Part shown: piece after piece, positions 36,204-47,480 of the stretch | Layout of the letters: every line of letters starts with the position of its first letter | Position numbering within the stretch: the stretch's first letter is position 1 | Source: Streptomyces spinosisporus | GTDB taxonomy: Bacteria > Actinomycetota > Actinomycetes > Streptomycetales > Streptomycetaceae | Assembly: GCF_022698145.1 (NCBI RefSeq) | Contig: NZ_JALDAX010000002.1 | Location: 496,001-560,000, forward strand | DNA length: 64,000 nt | Direction of reading: 5' to 3' | Notes under the pieces: model-generated | Databases searched by the model: none | What the model was told of the DNA's origin: nothing | The model's input: the letters and a program-made list of their open reading frames with translations, nothing else | Position numbers and translations under genes: made by a program

Positions 36204-37481
36204 GTGCCCGCTCCCAAGAAGACCATCAGGCGATCCCTGCTGGTCACCTCCGCCGCCCTGTCCTCGCTCGCCCTGACCGCGCCGGCCGCCCTCGCGGCGC
36301 CGAGCCCGTCCACGAGCCCGTCGGCCACTCCCCCGGCGAAGATGTCGGGCGTGGGCGGTGCCCGTCTCGGGCAGCCGGGCACCCAGGTGGATCTCGGCAG
36401 CGGCGCCCCGGTGCTGCCCAAGGACATCACCGCCCGCTCCTGGATCGTCTCGGACGCCGAGTCGGGCGAGGTACTCGCCGCGCACAACGCGCACTGGCGG
36501 CTGCCTCCGGCGAGCACGATGAAGATGCTGTTCGCGGACACGGTGCTGCCGAAGTTCCCGAAGACCGAGAAGCACAAGGTCGTCCCCTCCGACCTGGCCG
36601 GCATGGGCGTCGGCTCCAGCATGGTCGGCATAAAGGAGGGCGAGACCTACACGGTCCACGACCTGTGGCTCGGAGTCTTCCTGCGCTCCGGCAACGACGC
36701 CGTCCATGTGCTGTCGGCCATGAACGACGGCGTCGGCAACACCGTCAAGGAGATGAACGAGCACGCCGAGGAGCTCCAGGCCCTCGACACGAACGTCGTC
36801 ACGCCCGACGGCTACGACGCCCCCAAGCAGGTCTCCTCGGCGTACGACCTGACGCTGTTCGCCCGCTCCGGGCTGCAGAAGAAGGACTTCCGCGAGTACT
36901 GCTCGACCGTGCGCGCCAAGTTCCCCGGCGAGACGAAGAAGGCCAAGAAGGGCAAGAACGCCGGCAGGACGGTCCGTGAGTCCTTCGAGATCCAGAACAC
37001 CAACCGGCTGCTGAGCGGCGACTACGACACCCCCGTCTACCAGGGCATCGCGGGCGTCAAGAACGGCAACACGACCAACGCGGGCGCGACCTTCACGGGC
37101 GTCGCCGAACGGGACGGCCGGGTGCTGCTGGTCACCGTGATGCACCCGGAGAAGAACGACCACAACGAGGTCTACAAGGAGGCCGCCAAGCTGCTCGACT
37201 GGGGCTTCAAGGCGGCCGGCAAGGCGACACCCGTGGGTGCACTGGTGGCGCCGAAGAGCGCGCAGGCCAGTGCCCAGCCGGGGGCGTCGGGCCAGGCGGG
37301 CGGTGCCGGTGACCCGTCCGGCAAGCCGGTGGCGAGCGACGCCGCCCGGGGCGGCTCCGGCGGCATGGGGGTGGCCCTCGCCATAGCGGGTGGCGTGCTG
37401 GTGCTGCTGGCCGCGGCCACGTTCCTGGTCAACCGCCGCTGGCCGCTGCCGGATCTGGTACGTCGCCGGACCCGTCCGTGA
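36204..37481 (+). CDS. D-alanyl-D-alanine carboxypeptidase (PBP5-type), membrane anchored
   Basis: 425 residues, GTG 36204. Signal peptide about 1-32 ending ALAAP; a Ser/Pro/Thr linker; then the S11 peptidase fold with Ser104-Thr-Met-Lys107, Ser162-Gly-Asn164 and Lys286-Asn-Gly288. The third box is KNG in place of the textbook KTG. A low-complexity Gly/Ala/Ser stretch and a C-terminal TM (about 391-413) with a basic tail anchor it. It trims the terminal D-Ala of peptidoglycan. Its 3' end overlaps the convergent BrkB gene by 53 bp. Confidence 0.92.
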   Translation: MPAPKKTIRRSLLVTSAALSSLALTAPAALAAPSPSTSPSATPPAKMSGVGGARLGQPGTQVDLGSGAPVLPKDITARSWIVSDAESGEVLAAHNAHWRLPPASTMKMLFADTVLPKFPKTEKHKVVPSDLAGMGVGSSMVGIKEGETYTVHDLWLGVFLRSGNDAVHVLSAMNDGVGNTVKEMNEHAEELQALDTNVVTPDGYDAPKQVSSAYDLTLFARSGLQKKDFREYCSTVRAKFPGETKKAKKGKNAGRTVRESFEIQNTNRLLSGDYDTPVYQGIAGVKNGNTTNAGATFTGVAERDGRVLLVTVMHPEKNDHNEVYKEAAKLLDWGFKAAGKATPVGALVAPKSAQASAQPGASGQAGGAGDPSGKPVASDAARGGSGGMGVALAIAGGVLVLLAAATFLVNRRWPLPDLVRRRTRP

Positions 37482-38340
37482 CCTCCTCCTGCTCCTCGCT
37501 CTGCGTCGCCGTCCACGCGGCGCAGAACAGGACCAGCTTCGAGGTGAAGTTGATCCACAGCAGCAGCGCCACCGGCACGCCGAACGCGCCGTACATGCTC
37601 TTCGCGGCGACCCCCTGCAGATAGCCGCTCAGCAGCGCCTTCAGCAGCTCGAAGCCGATCGCGCCGACCAGCGCGGCGACCACCAGCCGGCGGCGCGGCG
37701 GCTCGACGCCGGGCAGCAGGGTCAGCACGACCAGGAGCAGCAGGAAGTCGGCGAAGACGGCGACGGCGAACGCGACGACGTACAGCAGGACGCCGCCCCA
37801 GCCGTCCTTGTCGATGCCGATCCGCTCGGTGATCCAGCCGACCATCGCGGAAGCGACGGTGGAGGCGGCGATGGTGACCAGGACGGCGCCGCCGAGACCG
37901 ACGAGGATGCCCAGATCCTTGGCCTTGCGCAGGACCGGGTTCTCCTCCTCGTCGGGCAGCTCCCACACCGCCCGCAGACAGTCCCGCATCGAGCCGGCCC
38001 AGCCGATACCGGTGAACAGCAGGACGGCGCCCGCGATGAGGCCGATGGTGCCGGCGTTGTCGACCAGGCTCTGGATGTCGAGCTGGTCGGAGATGCCGGG
38101 CACCTGCTCGGCGATCTTGTCCTGGAGGTCCTTCTGCTGCTCCTCGCTGAGCGTGGCGGCGGCGATCGCGGCCGCCACGGTGAGCAGCGGGAAGAGCGCG
38201 ACGAAGCTGGTGAACGTCATCGCGGCGGCGAGCCGGGTCCACTTCACCCGGTCCAGACGGCCGTACGACCGCCACGCGTGCGTGAGCATCAGGCGTGCCA
38301 CCAGCGGGCCGACGACGGGGAGCTTCTTCAGCCAGTCCAT
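37429..38340 (-). CDS. YihY/BrkB-family membrane protein
   Basis: 303 residues from ATG 38340 (GAGGGGAGAG upstream). Six TM segments; TFTSFVALFPLLTVAAAIAA near the N-terminus and the end SMYGAFGVPVALLLWINFTSKLVLFCAAWTA are typical of the virulence factor BrkB family, formerly misannotated as RNase BN. Function unclear, possibly lipid or envelope transport. C-terminus is acidic, Asp/Pro-rich. Confidence 0.88.
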   Translation of the reverse strand: MDWLKKLPVVGPLVARLMLTHAWRSYGRLDRVKWTRLAAAMTFTSFVALFPLLTVAAAIAAATLSEEQQKDLQDKIAEQVPGISDQLDIQSLVDNAGTIGLIAGAVLLFTGIGWAGSMRDCLRAVWELPDEEENPVLRKAKDLGILVGLGGAVLVTIAASTVASAMVGWITERIGIDKDGWGGVLLYVVAFAVAVFADFLLLLVVLTLLPGVEPPRRRLVVAALVGAIGFELLKALLSGYLQGVAAKSMYGAFGVPVALLLWINFTSKLVLFCAAWTATQSEEQEEVTDGSGDVPDPAAASGG

Positions 38341-38522
38341 GATCCGACTCTCCCCTCGCCCTGGAAGCCCCATGTGCGAGTACCCCGAATGGACGGGACT
38401 GCGATGCCGCCGTGGGTGAACAAGGGTGTCGGTGCCGATCCCCCATACCGGGACGATACGGTCACGGCATTCCAGCGACCTGTCCTGCCGCCCCGCCCTC
38501 CAGACACCTAGGAGCTGCTGTC

Positions 38523-39278
38523 GTGAAGGACACCTCCGGCCTCCCCCAGTCCCTGCTCGTCCTCGGCGGTACGTCCGAGATCGCGCTCGCCACCGCCCGC
38601 CGTCTCATCGCCCGCCGCACGCGCACGGTGTGGCTCGCGGGACGCCCCTCGCCCGCCCTGGAGCGGTCCGCACAGCAGCTGCGCGGCCTGGGCGCCGACG
38701 TGCACACCGTCGCCTTCGACGCGCTCGCCCCGGACTCCCACGAGACGGTCCTCGGCAAGGTCTTCGCGGAGGGCGACGTCGACATGGTGCTGCTGGCCTT
38801 CGGCGTCCTCGGCAACCAGGCGCGCGACGAGCGGGAGCCGGCCGCCGCGGTGCGCGTCGCGCAGACCAACTACACGGGTGCGGTGTCGGCGGCCCTGGTG
38901 AGCGCCTGCGCGCTGCAGGCGCAGGGCCACGGCTCGCTGGTGGTGCTCTCCTCCGCGGCCGGCGAACGGGCCCGCCGCAGCAACTTCATCTACGGCTCCA
39001 GCAAGGCGGGCCTGGACACCTTCGCGCAGGGCCTGGGCGACGCACTGCACGGCACGGGTGCGCATGTCATGGTCGTACGCCCCGGGTTCGTCCGCTCGAA
39101 GCCGACCGCGCAACGTCCGCAGGCGCGGCTCGCGACCACCCCGGAGGCGGTCGCCACGGCCATCGAACTGGGGCTGCGGCGAGGCTCGGAGACCGTGTGG
39201 GTGCCGGGCTCACTGCGCGTGGTGATGTCGGTGCTACGGCATCTGCCGCGGGCAGTGCTGCGGCGGCTCGCGGTCTAG
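38523..39278 (+). CDS. SDR oxidoreductase, DprE2-like
   Basis: 251 residues, GTG 38523 with AGGAG 8 nt upstream. Rossmann start SLLVLGGTSEIALATARRL (8-26), catalytic Ser-Tyr-Lys as LVVLSSAAGERARRSNFIYGSSKAG (Tyr and Lys 4 apart). The GGTSEIALA form is typical of decaprenylphosphoryl-2-keto-ribose reductases (DprE2), which with DprE1 make the arabinose donor in related actinobacteria. No DprE1 is adjacent, so a substrate in Streptomyces is uncertain. Confidence 0.82.
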   Translation: MKDTSGLPQSLLVLGGTSEIALATARRLIARRTRTVWLAGRPSPALERSAQQLRGLGADVHTVAFDALAPDSHETVLGKVFAEGDVDMVLLAFGVLGNQARDEREPAAAVRVAQTNYTGAVSAALVSACALQAQGHGSLVVLSSAAGERARRSNFIYGSSKAGLDTFAQGLGDALHGTGAHVMVVRPGFVRSKPTAQRPQARLATTPEAVATAIELGLRRGSETVWVPGSLRVVMSVLRHLPRAVLRRLAV

Positions 39279-39321
39279 CCTACGGCCCGGAGGGCGGACG
39301 CGGGCGGCGGCGGGGATCCCG

Positions 39322-39897
39322 TCAGCGGCTGGGGATGCTGCCCCGTACATGACCACCCTGGGGCGGCACCACCGAGCTTCCGAAGGGGTACTCGCGCAGC
39401 TTGCGCCAGACCCCGTCGGGGCCCTGCTCGTACAGCGCGAAACCGGTGCACGACCACTCGGCCTCGTAGTCGGCGAGCTCCTCGAAGGCGCGGTCCATCG
39501 ACTCCTCGTCGATGCCGTGCGCGACCGTGACGTGCGGGTGGTACGGGAACTGCAGTTCGCGCGGCACGGGGCCGGAGGCGTCGCGGACCTGCTTCTGCAG
39601 CCAGGTGCACACCTCGGCGCCCTCGTCGACCCGCACGAAGACGACGGGTGACAGCGGCCGGAAGGTGCCGGTCCCGGACAGCCGCATGGGGAACGGCCGG
39701 CCGGCCGCGGCGACCTCGGTCAGATGCTCCTCGACCGCCACCAGGTCACCGCCGTCGATCTCCGTCGGCGGCAGCAGCGTGATGTGCGTGGGGATGCCGT
39801 GGGCCGCGGAGTCACCGAAGCCCGTGCGCAGCTGTTGGAGCAGGCTGCCGTAAGGCTCCGGGACCGCGATCGACACGCCGATCGTTACGGTCCCCAC
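39322..39897 (-). CDS. 2'-5' RNA ligase / phosphodiesterase-like (2H) protein
   Basis: 191 residues, GTG 39897 with AGGAGACG upstream. Two HxT motifs mark the 2H superfamily: PTHITLLPP (about 37-45) and YHPHVTVAHG (about 120-129). Members act on 2',3'-cyclic or 2'-5' RNA bonds. It stands between a DprE2-like SDR and trpS, without clear operon. Activity not predictable from sequence. Confidence 0.83.
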   Translation of the reverse strand: MGTVTIGVSIAVPEPYGSLLQQLRTGFGDSAAHGIPTHITLLPPTEIDGGDLVAVEEHLTEVAAAGRPFPMRLSGTGTFRPLSPVVFVRVDEGAEVCTWLQKQVRDASGPVPRELQFPYHPHVTVAHGIDEESMDRAFEELADYEAEWSCTGFALYEQGPDGVWRKLREYPFGSSVVPPQGGHVRGSIPSR

Positions 39898-40046
39898 GTC
39901 GTCTCCTGTCGTCGTGACGGATTTGTTCTGAGCCGTCGGCTATCGACTGTACGGCCACGGCTGTGCTGCGGGCAGGCGCAACCGGAGTGATGTGCAGCGC
40001 TCTGCCAGTGGTACGTCTGTGCCGGTACGTCCGTGCGGCGGCCGGG

Positions 40047-41738
<1,692 letters not shown>

Positions 41739-41752
<14 letters not shown>

Positions 41753-42740
41753 GGGACGCGGTGCGTACGACGGTGAGGGCGGCCGGGGTCCGGAGGGTTC
41801 CGGTGGCCGGGGGCCGCGCGGCCGAGGCGGCGACCGGGCCCGGCGGTGGCGGCGGCCGGGGCGTGCGGGCGATGCCTCCCGGCTGCCGGAGGAGCTGAGG
41901 TCGCTCGGGCGGTCGCTGGATGCGCCCGGGGCGGGCGGTGGTGACGGCGCCGGTGATCCCCTCGGCTCCGAGACGATGGTCGAGCGCGTGCTGGGCCAGA
42001 TACTGGCCGAGCGGATGCCCGTCCCGGTCGCCGAGCCCCGGGGCGCCCATGAGCGGCTGCGTGCGCTGCGGCGCTGGACGCGGCTGCGGTGGCGTTCGCT
42101 GACCGCGTGCCTGTGCGGCCTGCTGACGGTGCTCGCGCTCACGCCCCCGGTGCGGGCCGCGGTTCTGGACTGGTTCGACTTCGGCGGTGTCGAGGTGCGG
42201 TACGACCCGTCCGCGGTGCCCTCGCCGGGAGCCGAGGTGCCCGGCTGCGGCAGGTCGGTCTCGCTCGGGCAGGCGGAGCAGCGGGCCGGGTTCGAACCGC
42301 TGGTGCCGCGCTCGCTCGGCGTCCCGGACACGGTCGCGGTGACGAGCGAACCGCACCAGCGCTTCCTGGTGAGCCTGTGCTGGCGCGAGAAGGGCCACAC
42401 GGTCCGGCTGGACGAGTTCCCGGCCCGGCTCGACATCGGCTTCTCCAAGACCCTGCGCGAGCCGCCGGAGTGGCTCGCACTGACCGGGAAGCCCTCGGCC
42501 GACGGCAACCCGAACTTCGCCCTGTGGTTCCCCCGCCCCCATCTGCTGAGCTTCTGGCTGGTCGACGCGAGCGGGGACCGCTTCACCCGCAAGGAGCGCA
42601 CCGCCGGGCCGACGCTGCTGTGGACCCGTGAGACCGGAGAGGGGAGCGTGACGCTCCGGCTGGAGGGGGTGACGTCCAAGAGCCGTGCCGTGGAGATTGC
42701 GCAGTCGCTCGACGGGACGGCGGGGACGCCCTCGACATAG
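41739..42740 (+). CDS. Single-TM protein downstream of ECF sigma (putative anti-sigma/sensor)
   Basis: 333 residues from ATG 41739 (GGAAGG upstream); GTG 41736 and 41745 are alternatives. A Gly/Arg/Pro-rich N-terminus is followed by a helix (SETMVERVLGQILAERMPVP), one TM near 120-138 (LTACLCGLLTVLALTPPVRAAV) and a large external domain with GCGRSVSLGQ and a Cys in LVSLCWREKGHTVRLDEFPA. No zinc-anti-sigma motif. Coupled to the sigma gene and probably controls it. Confidence 0.7.
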
Positions 42741-42863
42741 GTCACCGAAGCAGTGCACCGAAATAGTGCACCGGCGGTGGGAACCCCGGCGGGGTGGGCG
42801 GTGTACCAGAAGTGACACGCGGCTCGGGGAGAGCCGCGGGAGACCTTCTGTCAGGGGGACGGA

Positions 42864-43622
42864 ATGCGTGGTTGCAGGCGCGGGGCTCGTGAACTGGCCT
42901 CACTGACCGGGGCGTTGGCGGTGCTGCTCGCCCTGATGGTGTGGGGCGCGTCGTCGGCCTCGGCGGGCGGGCCGACCAGTGTGCTGGTGACATCGCCGCA
43001 GAGCGCGGAGGCCACCGCGCTGTACTACGCGGACGAGGAGTACGGGGAGTTGGAGCAGTTGCTCGGCCCCGCGGGCAAGGGCACCAGGGCCCAGCCCCCG
43101 GAAAGGGAGCTGGGAGGCGAGCGGCAGATCAATGCCACCTGGATGGCACACGACATATCGCCCTGGCGCGTGGACCGGATCTTCCCGGGCTACTCCGGCT
43201 CCCGCGGCCCGGTCTGGATCCATACGGCGGCCGATATGGCCCACGGCATGAACGGCTACTGGCACCGAGCCGAGCACCCCGCCCAACTGCGCGCCCTGCT
43301 GGGGAAGTTGGGTGTGATGGGCGAGGACGCGGATGCCGGCTACGGCGGGATCTTCCCGGCACCCTGGGAGTCGCAGGAGCCCGGCAGCGCCTCGGTTCCT
43401 CCGGCCCCTGCCGCGGACACGGCCGCTGTGCGAGTCGGCGCATCCGGGGCTGACGAGGGCACCGAGTGGTGGGCCAACTGGTGGTGGACGCTGCCCGGCG
43501 TGGCGGCGGGGGCCGTGCTGGCGCTGGTATTGAGGCCGCTCGCCTCGCAGGGGCCGGTGAACCGGTGGAGGTGGTTGCGGGGTCGGAGCAGCGGGCCCGG
43601 GCAGGAGCTGCGCGACGTATGA
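42864..43622 (+). CDS. Secreted/TM-anchored paralogue A of the sigma module
   Basis: 252 residues, ATG 42864, ribosome site AGGGGGA. A signal peptide (about 1-34), an external domain with the pattern YYADEEYGELEQLLGP, SGSRGPVWIHTAADMAHG, GYWHRAEHPAQLRALLGKLG, then an Asp/Ala linker, a TM near 210-228 (WWTLPGVAAGAVLALVLRPL) and a basic tail ending GQELRDV. No family recognised. It overlaps the next gene at ATGA and shares its layout, so they look like a duplicated pair. Confidence 0.7.
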   Translation: MRGCRRGARELASLTGALAVLLALMVWGASSASAGGPTSVLVTSPQSAEATALYYADEEYGELEQLLGPAGKGTRAQPPERELGGERQINATWMAHDISPWRVDRIFPGYSGSRGPVWIHTAADMAHGMNGYWHRAEHPAQLRALLGKLGVMGEDADAGYGGIFPAPWESQEPGSASVPPAPAADTAAVRVGASGADEGTEWWANWWWTLPGVAAGAVLALVLRPLASQGPVNRWRWLRGRSSGPGQELRDV

Positions 43623-44416
43623 GGGGATGCATGAGGGGACGCGTGAGAGGGCGTATGAGGGGATGTGGGACAGGGCGCGGGGTGGTGGTTTTTGTGTCGG
43701 CGGTGGCGGCGGTGATGCTGTGCGGGGTGCCGGGCGACGCGGCGGCAGCGACTGCGGCGGCAGCAGCGGCCGCGACGCAGGCGGAGGCTCCGGACGACCC
43801 GGACCTCGCGATGATCATCGCGGGCGGTACGGGACAGACGATGGTGCTGCGTTCCGGCCGGCCCGCTTTTGCCCATCTGCGGCAGTTGCTGCGGCCGGAG
43901 TACATGGGGACGGAGCGGGTGCCGCAGGACTGGAGCGAGGGCAGCTATCCGCCCGTGGACTTCACCGTGATCTGGGGTCTGACAGGGGTGGGCGGCTGGC
44001 CGCAGACGAACCGTGCACCCGGCGGTGACGTGGCGGTCGTTCGGCAGGACCAGTTGCTGGTGGCGGCGGACGGCACGCCTTGGATACGGACAGACCCGGC
44101 GCCGGACGTCCAGGACGACGACATCCGCTGGCACCGGGCACCGCGCTCGATCTTCGTCGAGCTGGAGCGGGACAAGGTGCTCGCCGGGCTCGGTGACAGC
44201 GCCGGTGACGGCGCCCCTTCGGCCCGGGGCTCGGGTGCCGCGGCTGCGCGGGACGGGTCCGGCTGGGACATGGGAGGGGCCTGGTGGGCGGCGCCGGGGC
44301 TGGCCGTGGGGCTCGTGATCGGCATCGGCGGCACGCTGCTGATACGCCGCGCGGCGGCCCGGCACGGAGCCGGACCGCCGCGGGAGGAGCCACGACAGGA
44401 ACTCATCGACCTCTGA
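43619..44416 (+). CDS. Secreted/TM-anchored paralogue B of the sigma module
   Basis: 265 residues if started at ATG 43619, overlapping the previous stop. In-frame ATGs at 43631 and 43655 sit in a short direct repeat (ATGAGGGGATG), and the later ones give a more normal signal peptide (MRGCGTGRGVVVFVSAVAAVMLCG). External domain: SGRPAFAHLRQLLRPEYMGTE, TVIWGLTGVGGWPQ, ADGTPWIRTDPA, IRWHRAPRSIFVEL. One TM near 220-240, tail ending RQELIDL. Alignment by eye with paralogue A is good over QLL(G/R)P, WI(H/R)T and WHRA. Function unknown. Confidence 0.7.
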   Translation: MRGCMRGRVRGRMRGCGTGRGVVVFVSAVAAVMLCGVPGDAAAATAAAAAAATQAEAPDDPDLAMIIAGGTGQTMVLRSGRPAFAHLRQLLRPEYMGTERVPQDWSEGSYPPVDFTVIWGLTGVGGWPQTNRAPGGDVAVVRQDQLLVAADGTPWIRTDPAPDVQDDDIRWHRAPRSIFVELERDKVLAGLGDSAGDGAPSARGSGAAAARDGSGWDMGGAWWAAPGLAVGLVIGIGGTLLIRRAAARHGAGPPREEPRQELIDL

Positions 44417-44488
44417 CGGTCATGGATCCCCGGGAGTCCCTGATCCTTGAAAACTCCAGATCTTCGAAGGCTCCGGACCGAGAGGGTG

Positions 44489-45940
44489 TCAGCCCAGGTC
44501 GATCTCCGGGTAGAGCGGGAAGCCCGCCACGAGGTCGGTGGCGCGGCGGGAGATCTCGTCCGCGATCTTCGGATCGAGGACGTGCTGGGCCTTGGAGGGG
44601 GCGCCCGACTTGGTGGTGCCGGGCTCGGCGGTGGTGAGGACGCGGTCGATCAGGCCCGCCACCTCGTCCATCTCCGCCGTGCCCAGACCGCGCGTGGTCA
44701 GGGCGGGGGTGCCGATGCGGATGCCGGAGGTGTACCAGGCGCCGTTGGGGTCGGCCGGGATGGCGTTGCGGTTGGTGACGATGCCGGACTCCAGGAGCGC
44801 GGCCTCGGCCTGGCGGCCGGTGAGGCCGTAGGAGGTGGTGACGTCGATCAGGTTGAGGTGGTTGTCGGTGCCGCCGGTGACGAGGGTGGCGCCCCGGCGC
44901 ATCAGGCCCTCGGCCAGTGCGCGGGAGTTGTCCACGATGCGCTGGGCGTAGTCCTGGAAGGAGGGCCGGCGGGCCTCCGCGAGCGCGACGGCCTTGGCGG
45001 CCATGACGTGCGGGAGCGGACCGCCGAGGACCATCGGGCAGCCGCGGTCGACCTGGTCCTTGAGGGAGTCGTCGCACAGGACCATGCCGCCGCGCGGGCC
45101 GCGCAGCGACTTGTGCGTGGTGGTGGTGACGATCTGGGCGTGCGGTACCGGATCGAAGTCGCCGGTCAGCACCTTGCCCGCGACGAGGCCGGCGAAGTGC
45201 GCCATGTCCACCATCAGCGTCGCCCCGACCTCGTCGGCGATCTCGCGCATGATGCGGAAGTTCACCAGACGGGGGTAGGCGGAGTAGCCGGCGACGATGA
45301 TCAGCGGCTTGAAGTCACGGGCCTGGGCGCGCAGGGCGTCGTAGTCGATGAGGCCCGTGGCCAGGTCGGTGCCGTAGGAGCGCTGGTCGAACATCTTGCC
45401 GGAGATGTTCGGGCGGAAGCCGTGGGTGAGGTGGCCGCCCGCGTCCAGGGACATGCCGAGCATGCGCTGGTTGCCGAAGGCCTGGCGCAGCTCCGCCCAG
45501 TCGGCCTCGGAGAGCTCGTTTACCTGGCGGACGCCCGCCTTCTCCAGGGCGGGGGCCTCCACCCGCTGGGCGAGGACGGCCCAGAAGGCGACCAGGTTGG
45601 CGTCGATGCCGGAGTGCGGCTGGACATAGGCGTGGCGGGCGCCGAAGAGCTCCCTGGCGTGCTCGGCGGCGAGGGACTCCACGGTGTCGACGTTGCGGCA
45701 GCCGGCGTAGAAGCGGCGGCCGACGGTGCCCTCGGCGTACTTGTCGCTGAACCAGTTGCCCATCGCGAGGAGGGTGGCCGGGGAGGCGTAATTCTCGGAG
45801 GCGATCAGCTTCAGCATCTCGCGCTGATCGTGGACCTCCTGGCCGATGGCGTCGGCGACCCGCGGCTCGACGGCACGGATCACATCGAGGGCGGCACGGA
45901 AGGCGGTGGACTCGGTGGAGAGGGGCTGCTGCTCTGACAT
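44489..45940 (-). CDS. glyA: Serine hydroxymethyltransferase (long form)
   Basis: 483 residues from ATG 45940, ribosome site GGAGG 9 nt upstream; an upstream in-frame ATG at 46015 has no support. The PLP lysine is Lys277 in [26 protein letters not shown] and [11 protein letters not shown] are conserved. About 60 residues longer than the typical 420 aa form, with inserts near 130-190, as in the long actinomycete enzyme. It makes glycine and methylene-THF from serine. No riboswitch was evident in the leader. Confidence 0.95.
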   Translation of the reverse strand: MSEQQPLSTESTAFRAALDVIRAVEPRVADAIGQEVHDQREMLKLIASENYASPATLLAMGNWFSDKYAEGTVGRRFYAGCRNVDTVESLAAEHARELFGARHAYVQPHSGIDANLVAFWAVLAQRVEAPALEKAGVRQVNELSEADWAELRQAFGNQRMLGMSLDAGGHLTHGFRPNISGKMFDQRSYGTDLATGLIDYDALRAQARDFKPLIIVAGYSAYPRLVNFRIMREIADEVGATLMVDMAHFAGLVAGKVLTGDFDPVPHAQIVTTTTHKSLRGPRGGMVLCDDSLKDQVDRGCPMVLGGPLPHVMAAKAVALAEARRPSFQDYAQRIVDNSRALAEGLMRRGATLVTGGTDNHLNLIDVTTSYGLTGRQAEAALLESGIVTNRNAIPADPNGAWYTSGIRIGTPALTTRGLGTAEMDEVAGLIDRVLTTAEPGTTKSGAPSKAQHVLDPKIADEISRRATDLVAGFPLYPEIDLG

Positions 45941-46272
45941 GGCGTCGGCCTCCGGGTGGCGTGGCTTGAAGCGTTCACGGTTCACGGTCGGCCCAGGCGC
46001 ACGGCACTCGCTCACTGCACGAGCCGCTCCCCGATGGTCGGTCCCATCCCAGCGCGCCAGTCACGGCCCGCCCGTCAGCCTACCGGCCACGCCGAAAGCC
46101 GGAGGTCCGGCGTCCACCATGCGAGCGAGGAGCGGGGAGGGCGGACGAGCGGGGCGCGGGCGGGTGAGCGGGGCGCGGGCGAGCCGGGCGCGGACGAGCG
46201 AGCGGGGCGCGGGCGAGCCGGGCGCGGACGAGCGGGGCGCGGCGGGGCGAGCGGGGCGGTGCGGGGCGGGCG
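45941..46272. other. Noncoding leader of glyA and end region of the ATP-grasp gene, with 33-bp repeats
   Basis: 332 bp between the glyA start and the ATP-grasp gene stop. 45941-46100 is the glyA leader, GC-rich with no riboswitch or clear promoter found. 46120-46260 is very G-rich: the 33-bp unit at 46166-46198 is exactly repeated at 46200-46232, with partial copies before and after. No coding bias seen. Confidence 0.65.
46166..46232. repeat. Two perfect 33-bp tandem units
   Basis: Bases 46166-46198 and 46200-46232 are identical, period 34, with core GAGCGGGGCGCGGGCGAGCC. Shorter copies extend to about 46140 and 46255. G-rich strand could also form quadruplexes. Confidence 0.85.
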
Positions 46273-47460
46273 TCAGAGGATCACGTACGGCAGGAAGCAG
46301 GCGTACTCGTCCGTGATGAGGCCGGAGGACTCGCGGATGCCGAGGCCGGCCGACTCGTCCTCCACGACCCATGCGCCGAGGACGACGCGGTTGCCGTCGA
46401 AGTCGGGCAAGGGGGCCAGCTCCTGGTAGCAGCAGGCTTCGTCGCGGGTGACCGCCGGGCCGGTGCCGGGCTCGTGGACCGTCACTCCGGCGCCCTCGCG
46501 GCCGAGCAGCGGTTTGGCGACATAGCCCTTCGTGCGGGCCAGCTCGCGGGGGCCGTCGAGGTGGGCGGGGAGGAGGTTGGGGTGGCCGGGGTGGAGTTCC
46601 CAGAGGATCGCCAGGAGGGCCTTGTTGCTGAGGAGCATCTTCCAGGCGGGTTCGATCCACAGCGTCGACCCCGTGCCGCCGCCGTTGTCGAGGGTGTCGA
46701 GGACATGGGCGGCGAAGGGGTCGGTGGTGAGCCACTCCCAGGGGTAGAGCTTGAAGCAGCTGCGGATGAAGCGCAGTTGGTTGTCGACGAAGCGGCCCGA
46801 GAGGGAGTCCCAGCCGATCTCCTCCATGGAGATCCAGTCGGTGTCCAGGCCGGCCTGCTCGGCGGTCTCCTTGAGGTAGGCGACCGTCATCAGGTCCTCG
46901 CCGAGTTCGTCGTCCGAGGAGTGCGCGAAGTAGAGGGGGCTGCCGGGCGGCAGAAGGGCGGCCTGCTTCTTCCAGGCGACGACGAGGCGTTCGTGGAGGG
47001 AGTTCCACTGGTCGGCGCCCGGGAAGCGCTCCTCCATCCAGAACCACTGGGGGGAGGCGGCCTCGACCAGGGAGGTGGGGGTGTCGGCGTTGTACTCCAG
47101 CAGCTTCGCCGGGCCGGTGCCGTCGTAGCGGAGGTCGAAACGGCCGTAGACGGAAGGGAGTTCAGCGCGCCGGTGCCAGGCCTCGGCGACCGCGTCGGCC
47201 ACCCGGGGGTCGGTGATGCCCAGGTCGGCGAAGCGGCCGGCGGTGACGATGTGGTCCGCGGCCGCGAGGCACATGCGGTGCAGTTCCTCGACGGTCTCCT
47301 CCAGTGCCTCCACCTCGTCGAGGGTGAAGGAATAGTAGGCGCTCTCGTCCCAGTAGGGGCGCAGTGAGTCGTCGGGGTGGCGGGTAAGGGGATAGATGAG
47401 GCCCTGTTCCTCGACGGTCCGCTGCCAGTCGGGGCGAGGGGTGATGGTGTGGCGTCGCAT
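46273..47460 (-). CDS. Glutathionylspermidine synthase-like ATP-grasp protein (YgiC type)
   Basis: 395 residues from ATG 47460. The family markers are at the N-terminus (PYWDESAYYSFTLDEVEALE) and LRYDGTGPAKLLEYNADTPTSLVEAA, then YVAKPLLGREGAGVTV and a terminal acidic GAWVVEDESAGLGIRE. The synthetase domain only is present; the amidase half of Gsp is absent, as in E. coli YgiC/YjfC. Streptomyces lacks classical glutathionylspermidine, so the real substrate is probably a different peptide or amine. It follows a small lipoprotein gene by 20 bp, as ygiC follows ygiB. Confidence 0.88.
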   Translation of the reverse strand: MRRHTITPRPDWQRTVEEQGLIYPLTRHPDDSLRPYWDESAYYSFTLDEVEALEETVEELHRMCLAAADHIVTAGRFADLGITDPRVADAVAEAWHRRAELPSVYGRFDLRYDGTGPAKLLEYNADTPTSLVEAASPQWFWMEERFPGADQWNSLHERLVVAWKKQAALLPPGSPLYFAHSSDDELGEDLMTVAYLKETAEQAGLDTDWISMEEIGWDSLSGRFVDNQLRFIRSCFKLYPWEWLTTDPFAAHVLDTLDNGGGTGSTLWIEPAWKMLLSNKALLAILWELHPGHPNLLPAHLDGPRELARTKGYVAKPLLGREGAGVTVHEPGTGPAVTRDEACCYQELAPLPDFDGNRVVLGAWVVEDESAGLGIRESSGLITDEYACFLPYVIL

Positions 47461-47480
47461 GGTGTGTGCCGCGTCCGGGC

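Noticed and set aside
36812..37163. Antisense frames across the D,D-carboxypeptidase gene
   Set aside because: Shadows of a clear penicillin-binding-protein gene.
42288..42302. tRNA-like GGTTCGAACC
   Set aside because: It lies inside the coding sequence of the TM protein at 41739, and no acceptor or anticodon stems surround it.
45941..46060. Possible glycine or other riboswitch upstream of glyA
   Set aside because: I looked for paired-helix blocks typical of a glycine riboswitch but found no convincing core; the leader is short and GC-rich.
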